Part shown: positions 25,351-36,964 of the stretch, piece by piece
Layout of the letters: every line of letters starts with the position of its first letter
Numbering within the stretch: the first letter of the stretch is position 1
Source: Portevinia maculata
Taxonomy: Eukaryota > Arthropoda > Insecta > Diptera > Syrphidae
Direction: 5' to 3'
NCBI GenBank assembly: GCA_949715645.1
Contig: OX454525.1
Span: 322,534,334 to 322,598,333, forward strand
Length of the DNA: 64,000 nucleotides
Made by a program: the position numbers and the translations under genes
Notes under the pieces: generated by a model
Databases searched by the model: none
Told to the model about the DNA's origin: nothing
The model's input: only the letters and a program-made list of their open reading frames with translations

Positions 25351-25351
25351 T

Positions 25352-25606
25352 GTTGCAGGATTATTTGTACCAAAAACTAAACACTACGAACCTATGAGAA
25401 ATTGTACTTGCATCTTTCAAGCCGAAATATGTCCTTTATGTATTTGCACTCGGTTCCATTTTGAGATTAATAATAGAAATTACAAAATAGCGCTTGTAAC
25501 AGATAGCCAAGCAGTCAAGAAGTCACATGATAGTGAAGCCTTCGTTACTAGGTCGAGGTTAAACGATTATTTTATAAAACCTTTAATTTCTGCCTATCAA
25601 AGCTAA
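25352..25606 (+). pseudogene. RNase H domain relic of a LINE
   Basis: The frame reads GLFVPKTKHYEP, then CTCIFQAEICPLCICTRFHF and NRNYKIALVTDSQAVKKS. FQAEI with its Glu and TDSQA with its Asp, about 26 residues apart, are the second and third landmarks of LINE RNase H domains (compare FQAEILAI..LDSQAAIK at 17415-17300). The first Asp and the C-terminal GH..GN..AD segment are missing. Confidence 0.6.
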
Positions 25607-26401
25607 TGCGCTCCAAACTTTTTATTTCTTATGAATTCATTTTGTTTTTCATATTCATAAATCAAGCACTCTTTATAGTTACTCCCTCTAACCATTAACT
25701 TATGAAATTAGAAGTAGCTTGTTTAGATCTCTCTACTTTTCTCTAACTGAATTGAATATCGTCGACTAAATGTGTAAAGCCGCTAAGTTCACATTTATAA
25801 ATTTTACAGGAGAGTGGAAAAACCACCCCGTCGGTTGAACGCGTAAAATTGCTAAGTCTACTTTTGGTTAAAATATCAATTTCGATGCATTTTTTTTACG
25901 CACAAAAAAAGGACACACCTAGACTTAGTCAGAATTTCGGTCATAGTTTTCTGAATACATGCATCAAGAGTCCGCAATAACTAAGCTAGATTGGGTTGAC
26001 GTGATCAAAGGAAATTTCGTAGTATTTTTTCTATAGAAAGTGGACCTAGCAGTTTTACGCATTTACCTGACGATATGGGTATAAGTTATAGTCAGTGTAT
26101 GAAATGATGATTTTTCCGAAACTTCTTTGCCTATGCATTCTATAGCATGCCCAGTTGATGTTAGAGAAAGTCAGAATTAGAGATAATATTGAAAATTCTA
26201 CCCGATTATTAATATAGAAACGAACCCCATTATTAATGGTGTGTCATGAAATAGAGTTCAATGCAATTACTGCAATTACAAGCATAGAGGTGAAAAAAAT
26301 TAAATTTGTGGGGCGGTTATAAAGGGTGTCATCCCAGTTAAGCAGATTAATCCTTTAAGAGAAGATTCCTGAAGTTCCGATGAACAAAACATTGTATGGA
26401 T

Positions 26402-26425
26402 GGGGGGGAGGGGGGGGGGGGGGGG
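26402..26425 (+). repeat. G-tract (G7-A-G16)
   Basis: Seven G, one A, then sixteen G, in an otherwise AT-rich region. Homopolymers this long are replication- and sequencing-sensitive and can form four-stranded structures. Confidence 0.95.
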
Positions 26426-26995
26426 TATTAACACCCCATTTCAATTAATAGCCCGTCAAAATGGGTGACCTCAAATGTGGGGGTTTATCCACTTTAAACG
26501 CTATAGCTCTTAAACTAATTTAGATACAACAGGTATTTGATACATTTTAGAAAAACAATTTAGTAGCGCATACAAGTCTTGAACACTTTGGGTACATATG
26601 CGCAGATACAAAAAAGTTATGGCACCTTAAACTCAAAATTATGAAAATTAGTTGTTCCATTTTTTTTTTACTTAAAATACATATTTCTCGAAATTTTCCT
26701 TTATAATTCTTTTTCTATGAAATTTTTATGAAATCCTTGAAAAAAATTGTAAAAATTTTATTAGGAAATTTTTTTACGTACGATCAACAGAAGTTGAAGT
26801 AAAAGTTTTTTTTTCAGACAAAAATGGTCAAAATGGGGTGTGTAGGTGGATTTTATTTAGACTTAAAACATGTGAATTTAGTATAGTATCACAAGTAGAT
26901 GACATAAACACTAGTGCAATGTTACTATATCTTGTTATATTTTTCCCTTTCAATCTTCTAACTAAATTAAGTAATTAAGTAGTTCAACTACTTAT

Positions 26996-27204
26996 AAATT
27001 GGTACAGTCGCAAAGTCTAGATTTATGTATTTTTGCGAACATCCCGACTTCATCCTCTACCAATTCAACTTTTAGATCTTTGTGTAGATAAGAGTTACGT
27101 AGGCCCCATGGCACATTAACAGTATTGTGTATCACTTTGATCTTAAAGCATTGTATGCTCTGTAGTTTTGTCTCACTTGTACAGTGTACACATCCAAAAG
27201 CTAG
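26996..27204 (-). pseudogene. jockey-like LINE C-terminal relic
   Basis: About 70 uninterrupted codons read LAFGCVHCTSETKLQSIQCF, then VNVPWGLRNSYLHKDLKVEL. This fits the jockey-clade pattern 'YG...WG.....N...IQ..Q.K.LR.I..APW.V.N..IH.DL..P.V.EEI'. It has no start codon, which fits an internal fragment. It lies alone between featureless stretches. Confidence 0.7.
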
Positions 27205-28002
27205 ACCACTTATGCCTTTATTTCATTTAGTACTTGCTAATAGCGCGGCTAATTGTATATAGAAAGACAGAAATATATCCCTTAAAGGCGTTTTACTTTT
27301 GCGTATGCTTAATTCATTACGTTTTCTGTTGTAATTGAGTAAATGAGTAAATGAGCCTTCAAGTGCAACTTCGAGTTCTTTATGTCGAAGTTCATAGTTG
27401 AGTTCGAATTCAGAACTGCATTTCTATTTTTGTACGAAGTTTAATATTATTAACTGACCATCAAATATCATTCAATGACTTCAGTTCATTTAAATTGGTT
27501 TGGCATTTTTTGGTGCATTCATATAGCTATGTCATTTACTGTCCTTTGCATTTTTTTATTTTTTCAGCTACTGCACGGATCGCAGTATTATCTGCAATTG
27601 CGGCAACACTAATTTAGCCATTTTGAGGTCGTTTTTTTTTTTATTTTAAGTAAGGAACAAGATATGTGTTTATACACTATGCAACTCAATTCTCAACATT
27701 CGCTGCATATATGACTCTAAAAATTCTGAATATTGTCTTGGCAGATATGTTTCTGCCACACATTACCAAAAGCCTGTGTTACAAATAATAGGATGACGGA
27801 GCAAAAGAAGAAGACTTTTCCTACATTTTTTTAACAAACTTATACTGTGCTGGCAGCAAGGCTATCGAGCTAGTTAAGGTAACTTCAGTGCGTAATCCTC
27901 CAGGTTTCGGAAAATGTATTACTTATTTGTAGCAGAACTCTTCAGGGAGGCTAAACCATTCAATTGGGGAAAAGTTCAGGAAACTTTCGAAAGAGCAATT
28001 AA
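27205..28002. other. no recognisable feature
   Basis: AT-rich sequence with no protein motif, repeat end or RNA that I can identify. Confidence 0.4.
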
Positions 28003-28440
28003 AAACATAGGGAAACATAAAAACTCTTGGATACCTTATTCCTTATACTTTATCCCTCAGTAAGTATGGATGAATTGTTAAATACGGCCTACATATTTTG
28101 TTATACAACATTTAATTTATTTTATCCAAAAAAACAAAGTTTATTGGAAAAGAAAACGCCACTTAAAAGTTGGTATGGTTGAAAACTTTATATAAAGGAA
28201 TACCTAGTGTTCAAAACTACTTTATCTACACTGCGAAGAATCGGTCTTTCATTTCCAATGATTTCTTCAATGAAACTGTTTTTTTTTTAAATAGTGGGCG
28301 TTTCAGTAAACGGATTTTAAAAATATTTGAATATAAGAAAGCCCCTAGAAAGTAATACCTATTCCAAATTTCAGCTTTCTTTTCGATAAAGCTTATTTTT
28401 TAAATTGTGGGTGTGTCAGTGGGCGGATAGTAAAAGTCTT
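28003..28440 (+). repeat. 131-bp-unit dispersed repeat, copy 3 (divergent, 3'-truncated)
   Basis: It starts AAACATAGGGAAACATAAAA and passes through 'ttggataccttattcctta' and 'tatggatgaattgttaaatac', then two cores (GTGGGCGTTTCAGTAAACGG and GTGGGTGTGTCAGTGGGCGG). It breaks off without the CGGA block or the AGAATAGGGTAT end. It is the most diverged copy, hence probably the oldest. Confidence 0.8.
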
Positions 28441-28449
28441 ACCACACGG

Positions 28450-29980
28450 AAAATCCGAGAATATAGTTAATACTAATCTTTTTTTTTCCATTCAAAGTAA
28501 TATATGTGTTTTTTAGATTCTTGAGATAAGGACATGCAAAACATGGATCCAAAACTACAGATTGGGTATCCTTACCAAGCTTAACTCAGAGTATAGAATA
28601 TCAATTATTGTTGAATTTAGACTTATAAAAGCGAGAACAAAACTTTTGAAGGTGTCGGTGTGTGCTGATCAAAATGTAGTGCGGCTATGAAGTATGGGAG
28701 CAAATATTTCCTTCACCATCTGCATTCCGAGACAAACACATGCACTAGGTAGACATTTTCCATTCTTGAACAATCTTAGTATTTTTTAAGAAATTAATAA
28801 GACTTTAGCTGAGCAATTAGCAGATCGTTAGTCAGATCCTCGCAAAATTAATTTGTGCACCTACTTCACTTTTGCCATGCAAGATCCTACAATTATTTTT
28901 GAAATAAATCTGCAAATATGTTAACTTCTCCAATGTATTAATATTTTGTGCATTTATTTATTTTTGGAAGATAACATGCCAGTTCGTTGTGCAACTCTTT
29001 TGTCTTTTCATGGGTAACTTTTTTTTTAAATAATTTTTAAATTAAAATGGTTTTATAATGGAACATAGACACACATTTTCTTGTTAAACAGAATCTTAAT
29101 TTATTCCACTAAGAAACAAATAATCACGTAAGGTACCCAATTTCAAATGAAAAAAATTAACGGTTTCATGGATATATAGGGTGATGTTATACATTTCCTA
29201 ATTTTTGATGCTATGATTGTTACACCCATTGTACGTACTTAATTTGCATAAATCGTGACACTAGTTCTAGCAATGCATCATGTTTCCAGAATTTCGGGTC
29301 CCTGATTAACTTAAACATGCCAAATTGGTAATTTGATGGGTTTCAAAAAAAAGAAGCGCAGGATTATTATTTTCTCAGGAAAGGCGGATCTATAACGCTT
29401 AGCTAGCTCCCCGATTAGCCTCCTTCATTTAAGTGTTGCTTCCACTTTTAAATTATTGTAAATTGTACTTCTCCGAAAAAGTAGTCTCGCGAAAGCGTGT
29501 TCTAAAGTTAGCTTGTATTTTGTTATTGACAAGTACTGACAGATGGTGAACATTAGCTAATCGGTGTACAAAGTTAGCTTTTTAAAAAAAAGTCGGATGC
29601 GGGAAAGCTCTTAATACTGATAAGTTGTTAATAAATACGAATCCTATAATCGGTCTCTAAAACTGGCAAACCCAAAACATGAAATGTTATCGCCACTACT
29701 AAGTTTTGATAGGTACTATATAGATATTATCTGGAGGATTTTGCATCACAAGAAGGAATTTAAAGGAATCATTGGTATGCAATTACATAGATTGAACCGA
29801 AATGTTAATTGTAGCCTACCAGGTGGGATACCCTCTTATACAAGTCAAGTGAGGTGCAAGTATTTATAAAGTAGATCCTATCAGTTTTAGAGAATGGATG
29901 AGGATCCCAATTGTACCGGAAACATCAATATATTTAAAATTGCTCTTGTTAAGATATACATTATGAGAGGAGAATAACGT
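28450..29980. other. no recognisable feature
   Basis: AT-rich sequence. A 61-codon open frame (29684-29869) resembles nothing I know. No repeat ends were seen. Confidence 0.4.
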
Positions 29981-29987
29981 CAGTGAA

Positions 29988-30180
29988 AGGTTAGGTTAGG
30001 TTAAAAGGGGGTATGCAGTTCGCATACAGCACTAGGCACCAGATGGGCCAATCGAGACCCCTAGGGAACCGATTGAATCCAAAACTTAAAAAGTGGTCTG
30101 TGTGCGACCCGCAAGGTCCACACGACTAACTTCCCAGTGGGATTAATATGATTTATGCGATTAGTGGCAAATTTTGAAAT
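29988..30180 (-). repeat. probable 3' tail of an RNase-H LINE
   Basis: It opens with GGTTAGGTTAGGTTA on the plus strand, so the minus-strand 3' end is a short (CCTAA)n. That resembles the end of the minus-strand RNase-H LINE at 16591. The neighbouring bases are GC-richer than their surroundings (for example 'ctaggcaccagatgggcc'). No coding motif is present, so the assignment rests on the tail. Confidence 0.35.
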
Positions 30181-30724
30181 GTGGTTAACCATAGGATATG
30201 GTTAAGAATTATTTAATATTAAAAAATGCTCTTTAATACTGTTCATGGAAATTAAATATTGTTAATAACAGCGAAGTGTGATATATATTAATGCAACCAT
30301 TGTTATGAACATGGAGACCTGTAAATTTAAATGTATACGAAATAACGGAGCATAATGTAATAATGATTTCCCTCAATGACAAATGACAATAAATAGTATG
30401 TCAAACTATTTTAGTTATTTATTTACTAACAAAAAATGGCTGGACCGATTTCGCTGGAAACTTAATCAGTTCTGAGTTACGTAATTACGCTTCGAATAAA
30501 CCCAGTCCCATGTCAATATCATCTTTGGTTCTCGAGATAATCGTGGCGAAAGATAATTCCGAACGCACATTCGTACATACACACACCCAGACATCTCTAT
30601 AAAAACGTTGAATTTGGATTCTGGTGACCTTGAAACGTGAAGATATGTCAAAATCCGCGATTCACAAAATCGGCCCCATTACAAGAACTTCCATTGGGAA
30701 GTTAACAAGGACAGTTTCTGACTG

Positions 30725-31165
30725 TCTCACAATTGTTATTGTTGTTATGTTATGTTAAGAAATTCTAGTGCCCTTAATGTTGCCTGACTGTCAATGTAGA
30801 TGGCGATATCCCTTCTGGACATTGATCCCATCTGTACTATCTCTGCCCCTTAGAACGGCCAGAGCTTCCGATTGGAAGACACTGCTTGTATCCGGAAATC
30901 GTATAGATCCTTTCAAGTCTGGATCAGCAGAAAAGATGCCAGAATCCGTTTCCTCCCTTGTCATTGAACCATCAGTGAAGATAGCAACCTCATTTGATAT
31001 TGTGACTGCATCTCTTTGCCATTCAATGTCAGTGCTTAATATGCCATTTGATTCAATATATATGATTACTGATCTGATTGCCAGCAGGAGCAGAAGAAAT
31101 TGTAGTCTGTATTTAAACTATGCAGATCATAAGTTGATTAGTCGAATAGACTATATGTCATTATA
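30725..31165 (-). pseudogene. RNase H domain relic of a LINE
   Basis: The minus strand reads VAIFTDGSMTREETDSGIFS (first Asp), SIRFPDTSSVFQSEALAV (Glu), then RRDIAIYIDSQATLRALEF (second Asp). The three landmarks have normal spacing for the RNase H of I/R1/LOA-type LINEs. The segment with the last Asp is missing. It differs in sequence from the RNase H at 16591 and is a separate family or copy. Confidence 0.8.
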
Positions 31166-31435
31166 ATCCATTAAACCACATCTGATATTTAGATATACGC
31201 AAAATATTTGCCCATTCATAAATGCAAGGTTTGCAAAGCAATAGCAATGCAAAGCAGGAAGTATTGCGCAAATTGAAATTCAGAGTTTCCTGCAAATCAT
31301 GCGCTTGCAAAGCACATTTCAGATGTTTATGAACGAAAAACTGCGTAAAAATGGAATTTACGTCGATCGCTGTCATTTTAATAAGTAATATGATAGATTG
31401 TTCTCAGCCATTACTTATCTGTAGTATTTACGGGG

Positions 31436-32339
31436 CAGGGACATAAGTCCCCGGGATATAAGTCCCATCTTTTTTATTTGGGACTTATGTCTCACTTAAG
31501 TGGGACATAACTCCCAAAATTGATTCCTAAAAGTAAAAGTTGGGACTTATGTATCACCAATCACATCACATCTATGCAATTTAAACATACAGCTGGGCCC
31601 AGCGACACATTTAACATCTTGCTCGTTGCAGGGACGTTTGAACTTCGCTAATCCATCGCCAGCAAAGAATAACTGATACCAATTAGGATCCGTCACTTTT
31701 CCTTCAAGCAGATAATCAAGGGCAATATGATTGGACTTAAGATACTTCCCTGGTGTACACCTCTTTGATTGCGAAATCCTCGGTGATGCCAACGATACAT
31801 CTTACTCTTGTCTTTACTCCCTCAAACATGTATACATGTCCATGACCACCCGTACGTAGATTTCTGGAACTCTTCGTTGTCTTAGCGCTACCCATAACAG
31901 ATCCGTTGATTGTCTATTGCAGGACTTTCCAAAATCAACCAAAATCATTCAATGCATCACGATGTTTTTTCATCATGATCCTTATACTTTGGATTGCATC
32001 TATGGTTGATTTATCAAATAGCCGTACTATTTTTCGCATTCGGCTATTTAATACCCCCTGAAGGATCTTCATAGTGTGTGACATCAGCTTGATTGGACGG
32101 TACTTATCAGTCTCGCGTATCGCCTTTTTCTTTGTACAAAATAAGAAGAAAACTCTCCCTCCACGGGTTAGGCATGCTTGGGGTCACTGTTTGATTTGGA
32201 GTAGGTGCGAGGTTTTATTTACGCACTTGGCCTTATTGTTTGGGATTTATGTCCCATCTCCGACAAAATATTTTGGAACCTATGTATGTCCCGATGGTGT
32301 GGTGTGTCCCAAAAGAAAAAGTTGGCACTTATGTCCCTG
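31436..32339. mobile_element. inner inverted-repeat element (CAGGGACATAAGT ends)
   Basis: CAGGGACATAAGT at 31436-31448 is inverted at 32327-32339. Variants of the palindrome GGGACATAAGTCCC follow at both ends (31452-31466, 31480-31492 and 31502-31516 on the left; 32238-32253 on the right), like repeated protein-binding sites. Similarity may extend outward to TACGG(G/T)G on both sides, which would allow a TA target duplication. That is uncertain. The interior is filled by a piece of RTE-type reverse transcriptase rather than a transposase. Confidence 0.65.
31550..32180 (-). pseudogene. RTE-clade reverse transcriptase fragment
   Basis: The minus strand reads KYRPIKLMSHTMKILQGVLN and SRMRKIV, then FDKSTIDAIQSIRIMMKKHR. 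Next come ALRQRRVPEIYVRVVMDMY in pieces, then GVKTRVRCIVGITEDFAIKE, then GVHQGSILSP in a shifted frame. The YADD region is degraded to LFFAGDGLAKF. 'LMSHTMKI', 'DAI..LR.LMEKHRD' and 'R.VPE.YV.VV.DMYEG' are RTE signatures. The endonuclease and C-terminus are missing. It sits entirely between the ends of the inner inverted-repeat element. Confidence 0.88.
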
Positions 32340-32539
32340 CACCGTATTTTCACCCATTTTCAACAAAAAGAAATTAAAAAGCAATACGATTCTGAAATCT
32401 GCACGATTGCGCTCAAAATTGCGCAATAAATAAAACTCTACTACATTTATGAATTCTCTGCTTAGCAGTGATGAAAATTGATGCATGTGTGAACTCTCTG
32501 CTTAGCACATCTTGCGCAATATTGCATTTATGAATGGGC

Positions 32540-34980
32540 TCTAATGACTGCGGAAAAGTTTAGGTATAGTTTTTTGGACGTACGAGTTCTCAGATTACTT
32601 GATTCTGGCTTTACCAAACAAAACAAAAATGCTGTTAAATCATAAAACTTATTTGACCCAAGACCAAAAATTGAAAGTTTTACACACGTTTTTTTAACCG
32701 ACTTTCGGCCATTTTTCTTTAATAAACGTATAAGCCAGTATCGGCAGATATTGTAGATGTAAGATTTGGATCTCATTTGCCTCTGCTTTGAGAAGGAGAT
32801 CCATCCACCTGCAAACTTAGACTTATCTACCTAAAAGTTTCAAAAATACTCAGTGCCCGCATTTGAATATGAATATGAATGTCGTGCACATTCACTTCAG
32901 GTTTATCGCATTCCAACTCGAATCACGTTGTACCCTTTGGAATTGGTAGACCTTCTAAGGCATACTCAGTTGGTGCATTATTCCTCCTCATTCATCAATT
33001 TCACTCCATCTCAAAGGTGACACAAAATATCCCAGTTAAACGAAATGATCATTTAATTTGTGCCCACTTTTGGATATAAAGTGCATTCCAATACATTCCT
33101 CTGCATACATTCGAAAAGCATTCCGAGCACTTTTGGGAGCATCTCAGATTTGGTTAACTTTCAGAGGAAGGCATCGCCTCGGCAAGTAGCACAGAGTGTA
33201 CGAGTACATCTTTCAATTATTTACCATTCTTTTGTGTGTTGTGTGTGTGTTTCTGCTGCCCGTACACAGATGACAACGTGTGCAACAACATTATTCAAAT
33301 AGTAAGTGCATGTGCGGCATGTATACCACTTAATCAGTCCTTAAATGAATACACTCCTTCTTTTGCTTATACTCGTATATATAAACGTACACCAGGATTA
33401 AACCTATAAGCTTCGAGCGACGTCCAGATTTGGCTTCATGTGGTATTCGCTTTCACTGTTCTTGTTGGTCAAGTCTTTCGTGGCACCGCTACCGCCGGCC
33501 GTCGTCACTGCTGTTGTTGCAGGCAACTTGAACATTTTATACTTCAAATTGTGTTTTGTTTTCTCGGCCAACGTTGTCTGTTGTTGTTTGCCGCGGCATT
33601 GACTCGCTCTGCAATTTTCCTCGGATTAATACGAAAAGAATTACAATATAACGCATGTTACGTATCTGCTTGCTGCGCGCTCGCATCCATTTTACACAGC
33701 GACAAGTTAAGCGCTCAACATGCGCAACTTGTAATCGGACTAAAGGAACAGCTCGTCGCGTTTGTCTGTTTCACCGTATCCATAAAAGCTGGATACGCGA
33801 ATGGGAAATTGTGTGTGCGCGCGCGCGCGTTTGTTCAGTTCAGTCAGCACGCACATCCTTTCTGGTTCCCTGCCAATGAGAAATGCTAAGAAGAAAAAAA
33901 CAAATAAAAAGAAACAACACGGTATCCCAGGATCATCATGCGAAATTTTCAAAATATACCTACCCATGTATTATTGTTTTATTTTTAAGATATGCAACAC
34001 ATTACGTATTCTGATGTATCTATCTGCATTTGGGAACGACTAAGCATGTACTCCTTGCAGTTAACTGAAAAATAAAGTCGAATGAAGCCCTTTGCGTGCG
34101 TGCACATGCATGGTCAGGCAATCAGACAAGAAATGCAACAAATGCAAAAATAAAAGCCAACATAAACGAATGTTAAATTTTGCAAATGAAAAATAAAATT
34201 TCAACTAATTTGGCAGATATGCAAATTCATTTGAAATGTGAGTGAATAATTTCTTAATGCATTTGGTGAGGTGTTAAAATCTATTGCTCGGGGGTAGGTG
34301 TTTTTTAATATTTGCGCAAGAGATCTGGTTCTCCTGGGGGGTTCACCAAAAAGAAAGCTTCTCACACACAAACGGTTGGACATGCGAGGTCTTAAGCTCT
34401 ACATGCGCCGGCAATGCTTGAAATTCATTTGTTTATTTAGAGCTTATGCAATGCAAGTCTTGGAAACTTGAGCTCAATTCCTATTTAAAAGCATGTATTT
34501 AACGCAAACAGGACCACAAATTGTAACGGATTTTCTCTTAAAGATGCCTATACTTCTGCGCCATATTTCATGATACTATGAGGATATCAAATTTACTTCT
34601 TGCTGGACACATATGTATCCTGGGTAATGAAAGAACATACGCTCTGTCCAGGAAAAGCTCATCATCCGCCTTCATTGACCCAAAATCATCCATAGGACGC
34701 TGCTCCTTTGTTCACAAAGGTGATATGACTTAGAGTATACGTCCACAGCATACCGAATATTGGAATGATCTGGACTGCCCACTGATTTTAGTCGCTCAGC
34801 GACCATCTTAATCGCATTTCGTGATCATCATACTTATTTATTTTTCTTGGGATTTACTTATTAGTTTTCTGCGTAGGAGTAACATCCGGACCAAATATTT
34901 ATTTATCAGATTGAAATTGTTTTGATTGTGAATAGGGCAAACTATGAAGACGTTTTATCTGCTAGTGACAATGTTTAGGT
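32540..34980. other. no recognisable gene; includes a GC-richer block at 33430-33890
   Basis: The block 33430-33890 is less AT-rich, carries GTGTGTGTG (33237-33250) and (GC)n at 33813-33829, and then TTCAGTTCAGTCAG (33834-33847), which resembles repeated fly initiator sites. An open frame of 149 codons there starts at GTG and has a composition unlike a protein. A promoter or 5' leader is possible, but unproven. Confidence 0.35.
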
Positions 34981-34984
34981 ATGA

Positions 34985-35598
34985 ATGATGATGAATGATG
35001 TTACTTATTAAGTCCCTTTTATTACCTATATTGCTATATGGATGCGATATTTTCTGTTATGTTGACTATAACACTAGGCGTAAACTAAATGTCAAAATGT
35101 TCGACCACATATCAAGTTACTCTCTGCAAATAACAGGCCTCAGCTTCGACAACCTCATTAAGCTCAGAACGCTTATCCTCTAGCATGGTCTTATACAGAC
35201 CGAACAGCCAGTTCACAAAGAACAGCCATCATAGTTCGGCCCAGATTCTATTGTTTGCAATCTGAGCGCTAATTTTTCGTCCATGCCACTCTCCTATGGA
35301 GCTCATTACCCATTACACCAAGGAGAACCACAAACACAGGCACATTCAAAACTAATCTTTTTAAACACTTGGGCAGTGATATATGAAGATTTATTTAATG
35401 TCATATATTGTTATAGTTTTTGTTATTAATTTGTTTCATTTATGTGAGTTTCCAATTAAATTAGATGTAGTCTGTCCTCACCCGTTTATAATGCTAAATT
35501 TGCTTTTGAACTTACAAATTTTGTCAAGCCCTCACAAACTATAAGATTTAATCTTACTATGAACCTATTCTCTCGAAATAAATATTAAATATGAAAAG
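34985..35598 (+). pseudogene. jockey-like LINE C-terminal relic (same family as 2039-2488)
   Basis: IKSLLLPILLYGCDIFCYVD then YNTRRKLNV opens the fragment. After frame changes come QITGLSFDNLIKLRTL, then FSSMPLLWSSLP-like and TFKTNLFKHLG-like segments (35270-35370). It ends in an 'aataaatattaaatatgaaa' tail at 35577-35597, much like the 46310-46335 tail of the related copy. The catalytic core is missing because of 5' truncation. Confidence 0.78.
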
Positions 35599-35977
35599 CA
35601 ACAAACTGATGAATACTTCCATCCCACTTTTTGAAAAAAAAAAATTGAGTCGGCTATGCATTTTAATTCTCTTTATTTGAGACCCTTCTATTGCTGTCTT
35701 TGTAAGGTTCAAAAGCCAACTAACTCCAGAGATATTTTGATTTGATTTTGTGGGTTTGAATTAAAACCGATGCATTCCTCATTCCATTTCGAATCAAAGC
35801 AACTCTATTTCTAGTCGGAATTAAAATAACTCTATTCCAATACTAAATTTAAATAATTTTTTGTTTATATCAAAACAGTTAATACACTCAATAAGGCCGG
35901 AAAATCAACTGTAAAATATTTTTAATGACTGTCGGTGTGCGATAAGTGAAGAAATTTGTTTGCAGGCAGTGGAATAA

Positions 35978-36960
35978 TTAATTATAGAGGGGTAGTCCCA
36001 GAAGTACGCGACCAAATACAGAACGAAATTTGGGAAAAATACTTCTTTTCTTTATATTGTCTTCTTTCAGGTCGATACATTTTTCCCAGCGATGTCCAAT
36101 AGCTTCGATATACTTTTTATAGTGGCAATCTTCGAGCTTTTCAAAATAGCCATCAACTGCAGACTTCACCTCTTCGTTGTTGGCAAATCTTTTACCAAGG
36201 AACCATTTTGTCAAGTTTGGAAAGCAGAAAATATTCCAATGGGGCTACATCTGGTGCGAAATGGGGTTCATGAGGACGCAATTCGAACTTTAACTCATCG
36301 ATTTTGGCCACCGCGATGACGGTTGTGTGAATTGCTACATTGTTTTGATAAAAAGAAAAGAAAATTACTTCGAATCCGGTAATTTTCTCTTAATTTGGTT
36401 ACTCTAATGCTGCAATAAGTTCGCATAATAATCGTCGTTGATTGTTTTAACTATCTGAAGATATTCGACTAACATTATCACACGCGATTAAAAAAAAAAT
36501 ATCTTGCCTGAGATGGTACTATCTTTGCCTTCTTTGGAACTGATTTTCCTCTTTCAATCCACTGTTTTTACTGTTCCTCGTTATGGTTGTATATGGTTAT
36601 ATATATATAAATAGTAGCAAAAATTTTGCTTAATTACTGTGAAACTTTGCAAAACCTTGATTGAGAAATCCTCACGACGGTGTTCGTTCCGGCACCAAAC
36701 TTGCGCACAACTTTCCCATATCCAAATTTTCAGTAAACATGCGATGTACAGTTTTTTTTAGAATGCTACCATATCTGCAAGTTCACGCTCTTTCAGTCGA
36801 CTTTCATCCAATACAAATTTGTGGATATTTTCTGACGGCGATGTTAGTATTGGCAGCTCAAACGAAATCGTTTTCAATCTGCCACCCAATATTTAAATGT
36901 TGATAAACGAAGGAACAGACTCCCCCAGAGTTGAATCTAGCTACGCTTTGATATTGATTG
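35978..36960 (-). pseudogene. mariner transposase relic (irritans-like)
   Basis: Reading down the minus strand: STLGESVPSFINI, LPILTSPSENIHKFVLDESR then LKERELADMVAF (N-terminal HTH region), and MLVEYLQIVKTINDDYYANL. Then NNVAIHTTVIAVAKIDELKF, where the family has QDNAPAH. Then ELRPHEPHFAPDVAPLEYFL, where the last catalytic Asp of SPDLAPSD is Glu. Then KWFLGKRFANNEEVKSAVDG and WEKCIDLKEDNI. A section around the first catalytic Asp is deleted. The left end TAGAGGGGTAGTCCCAGAAG at 35984-36003 looks like a mariner terminal repeat, but its partner was not found. Confidence 0.85.
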
Positions 36961-36964
36961 GACT

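Larger units (their letters stand above)
31210..32539. mobile_element. outer inverted-repeat element (GCCCATTCATAAATGCAA ends)
   Basis: GCCCATTCATAAATGCAA at 31210-31227 is matched exactly in inverse at 32522-32539 (18 of 18). Inside both ends TATTGCGCAA recurs (31254-31263 and, inverted, 32513-32522), and CTCTGCTTAGCA is repeated near 32455 and 32495. No transposase of its own is visible, so it looks non-autonomous. The target duplication is unclear. It encloses a second inverted-repeat element. Confidence 0.7.

Noticed and set aside
33440..33889. 149-codon open frame on plus (and an opposing frame)
   Set aside because: It begins at GTG, its composition is driven by CA/CG repeats and it shows no domain. 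I treat the region as possible regulatory DNA instead.
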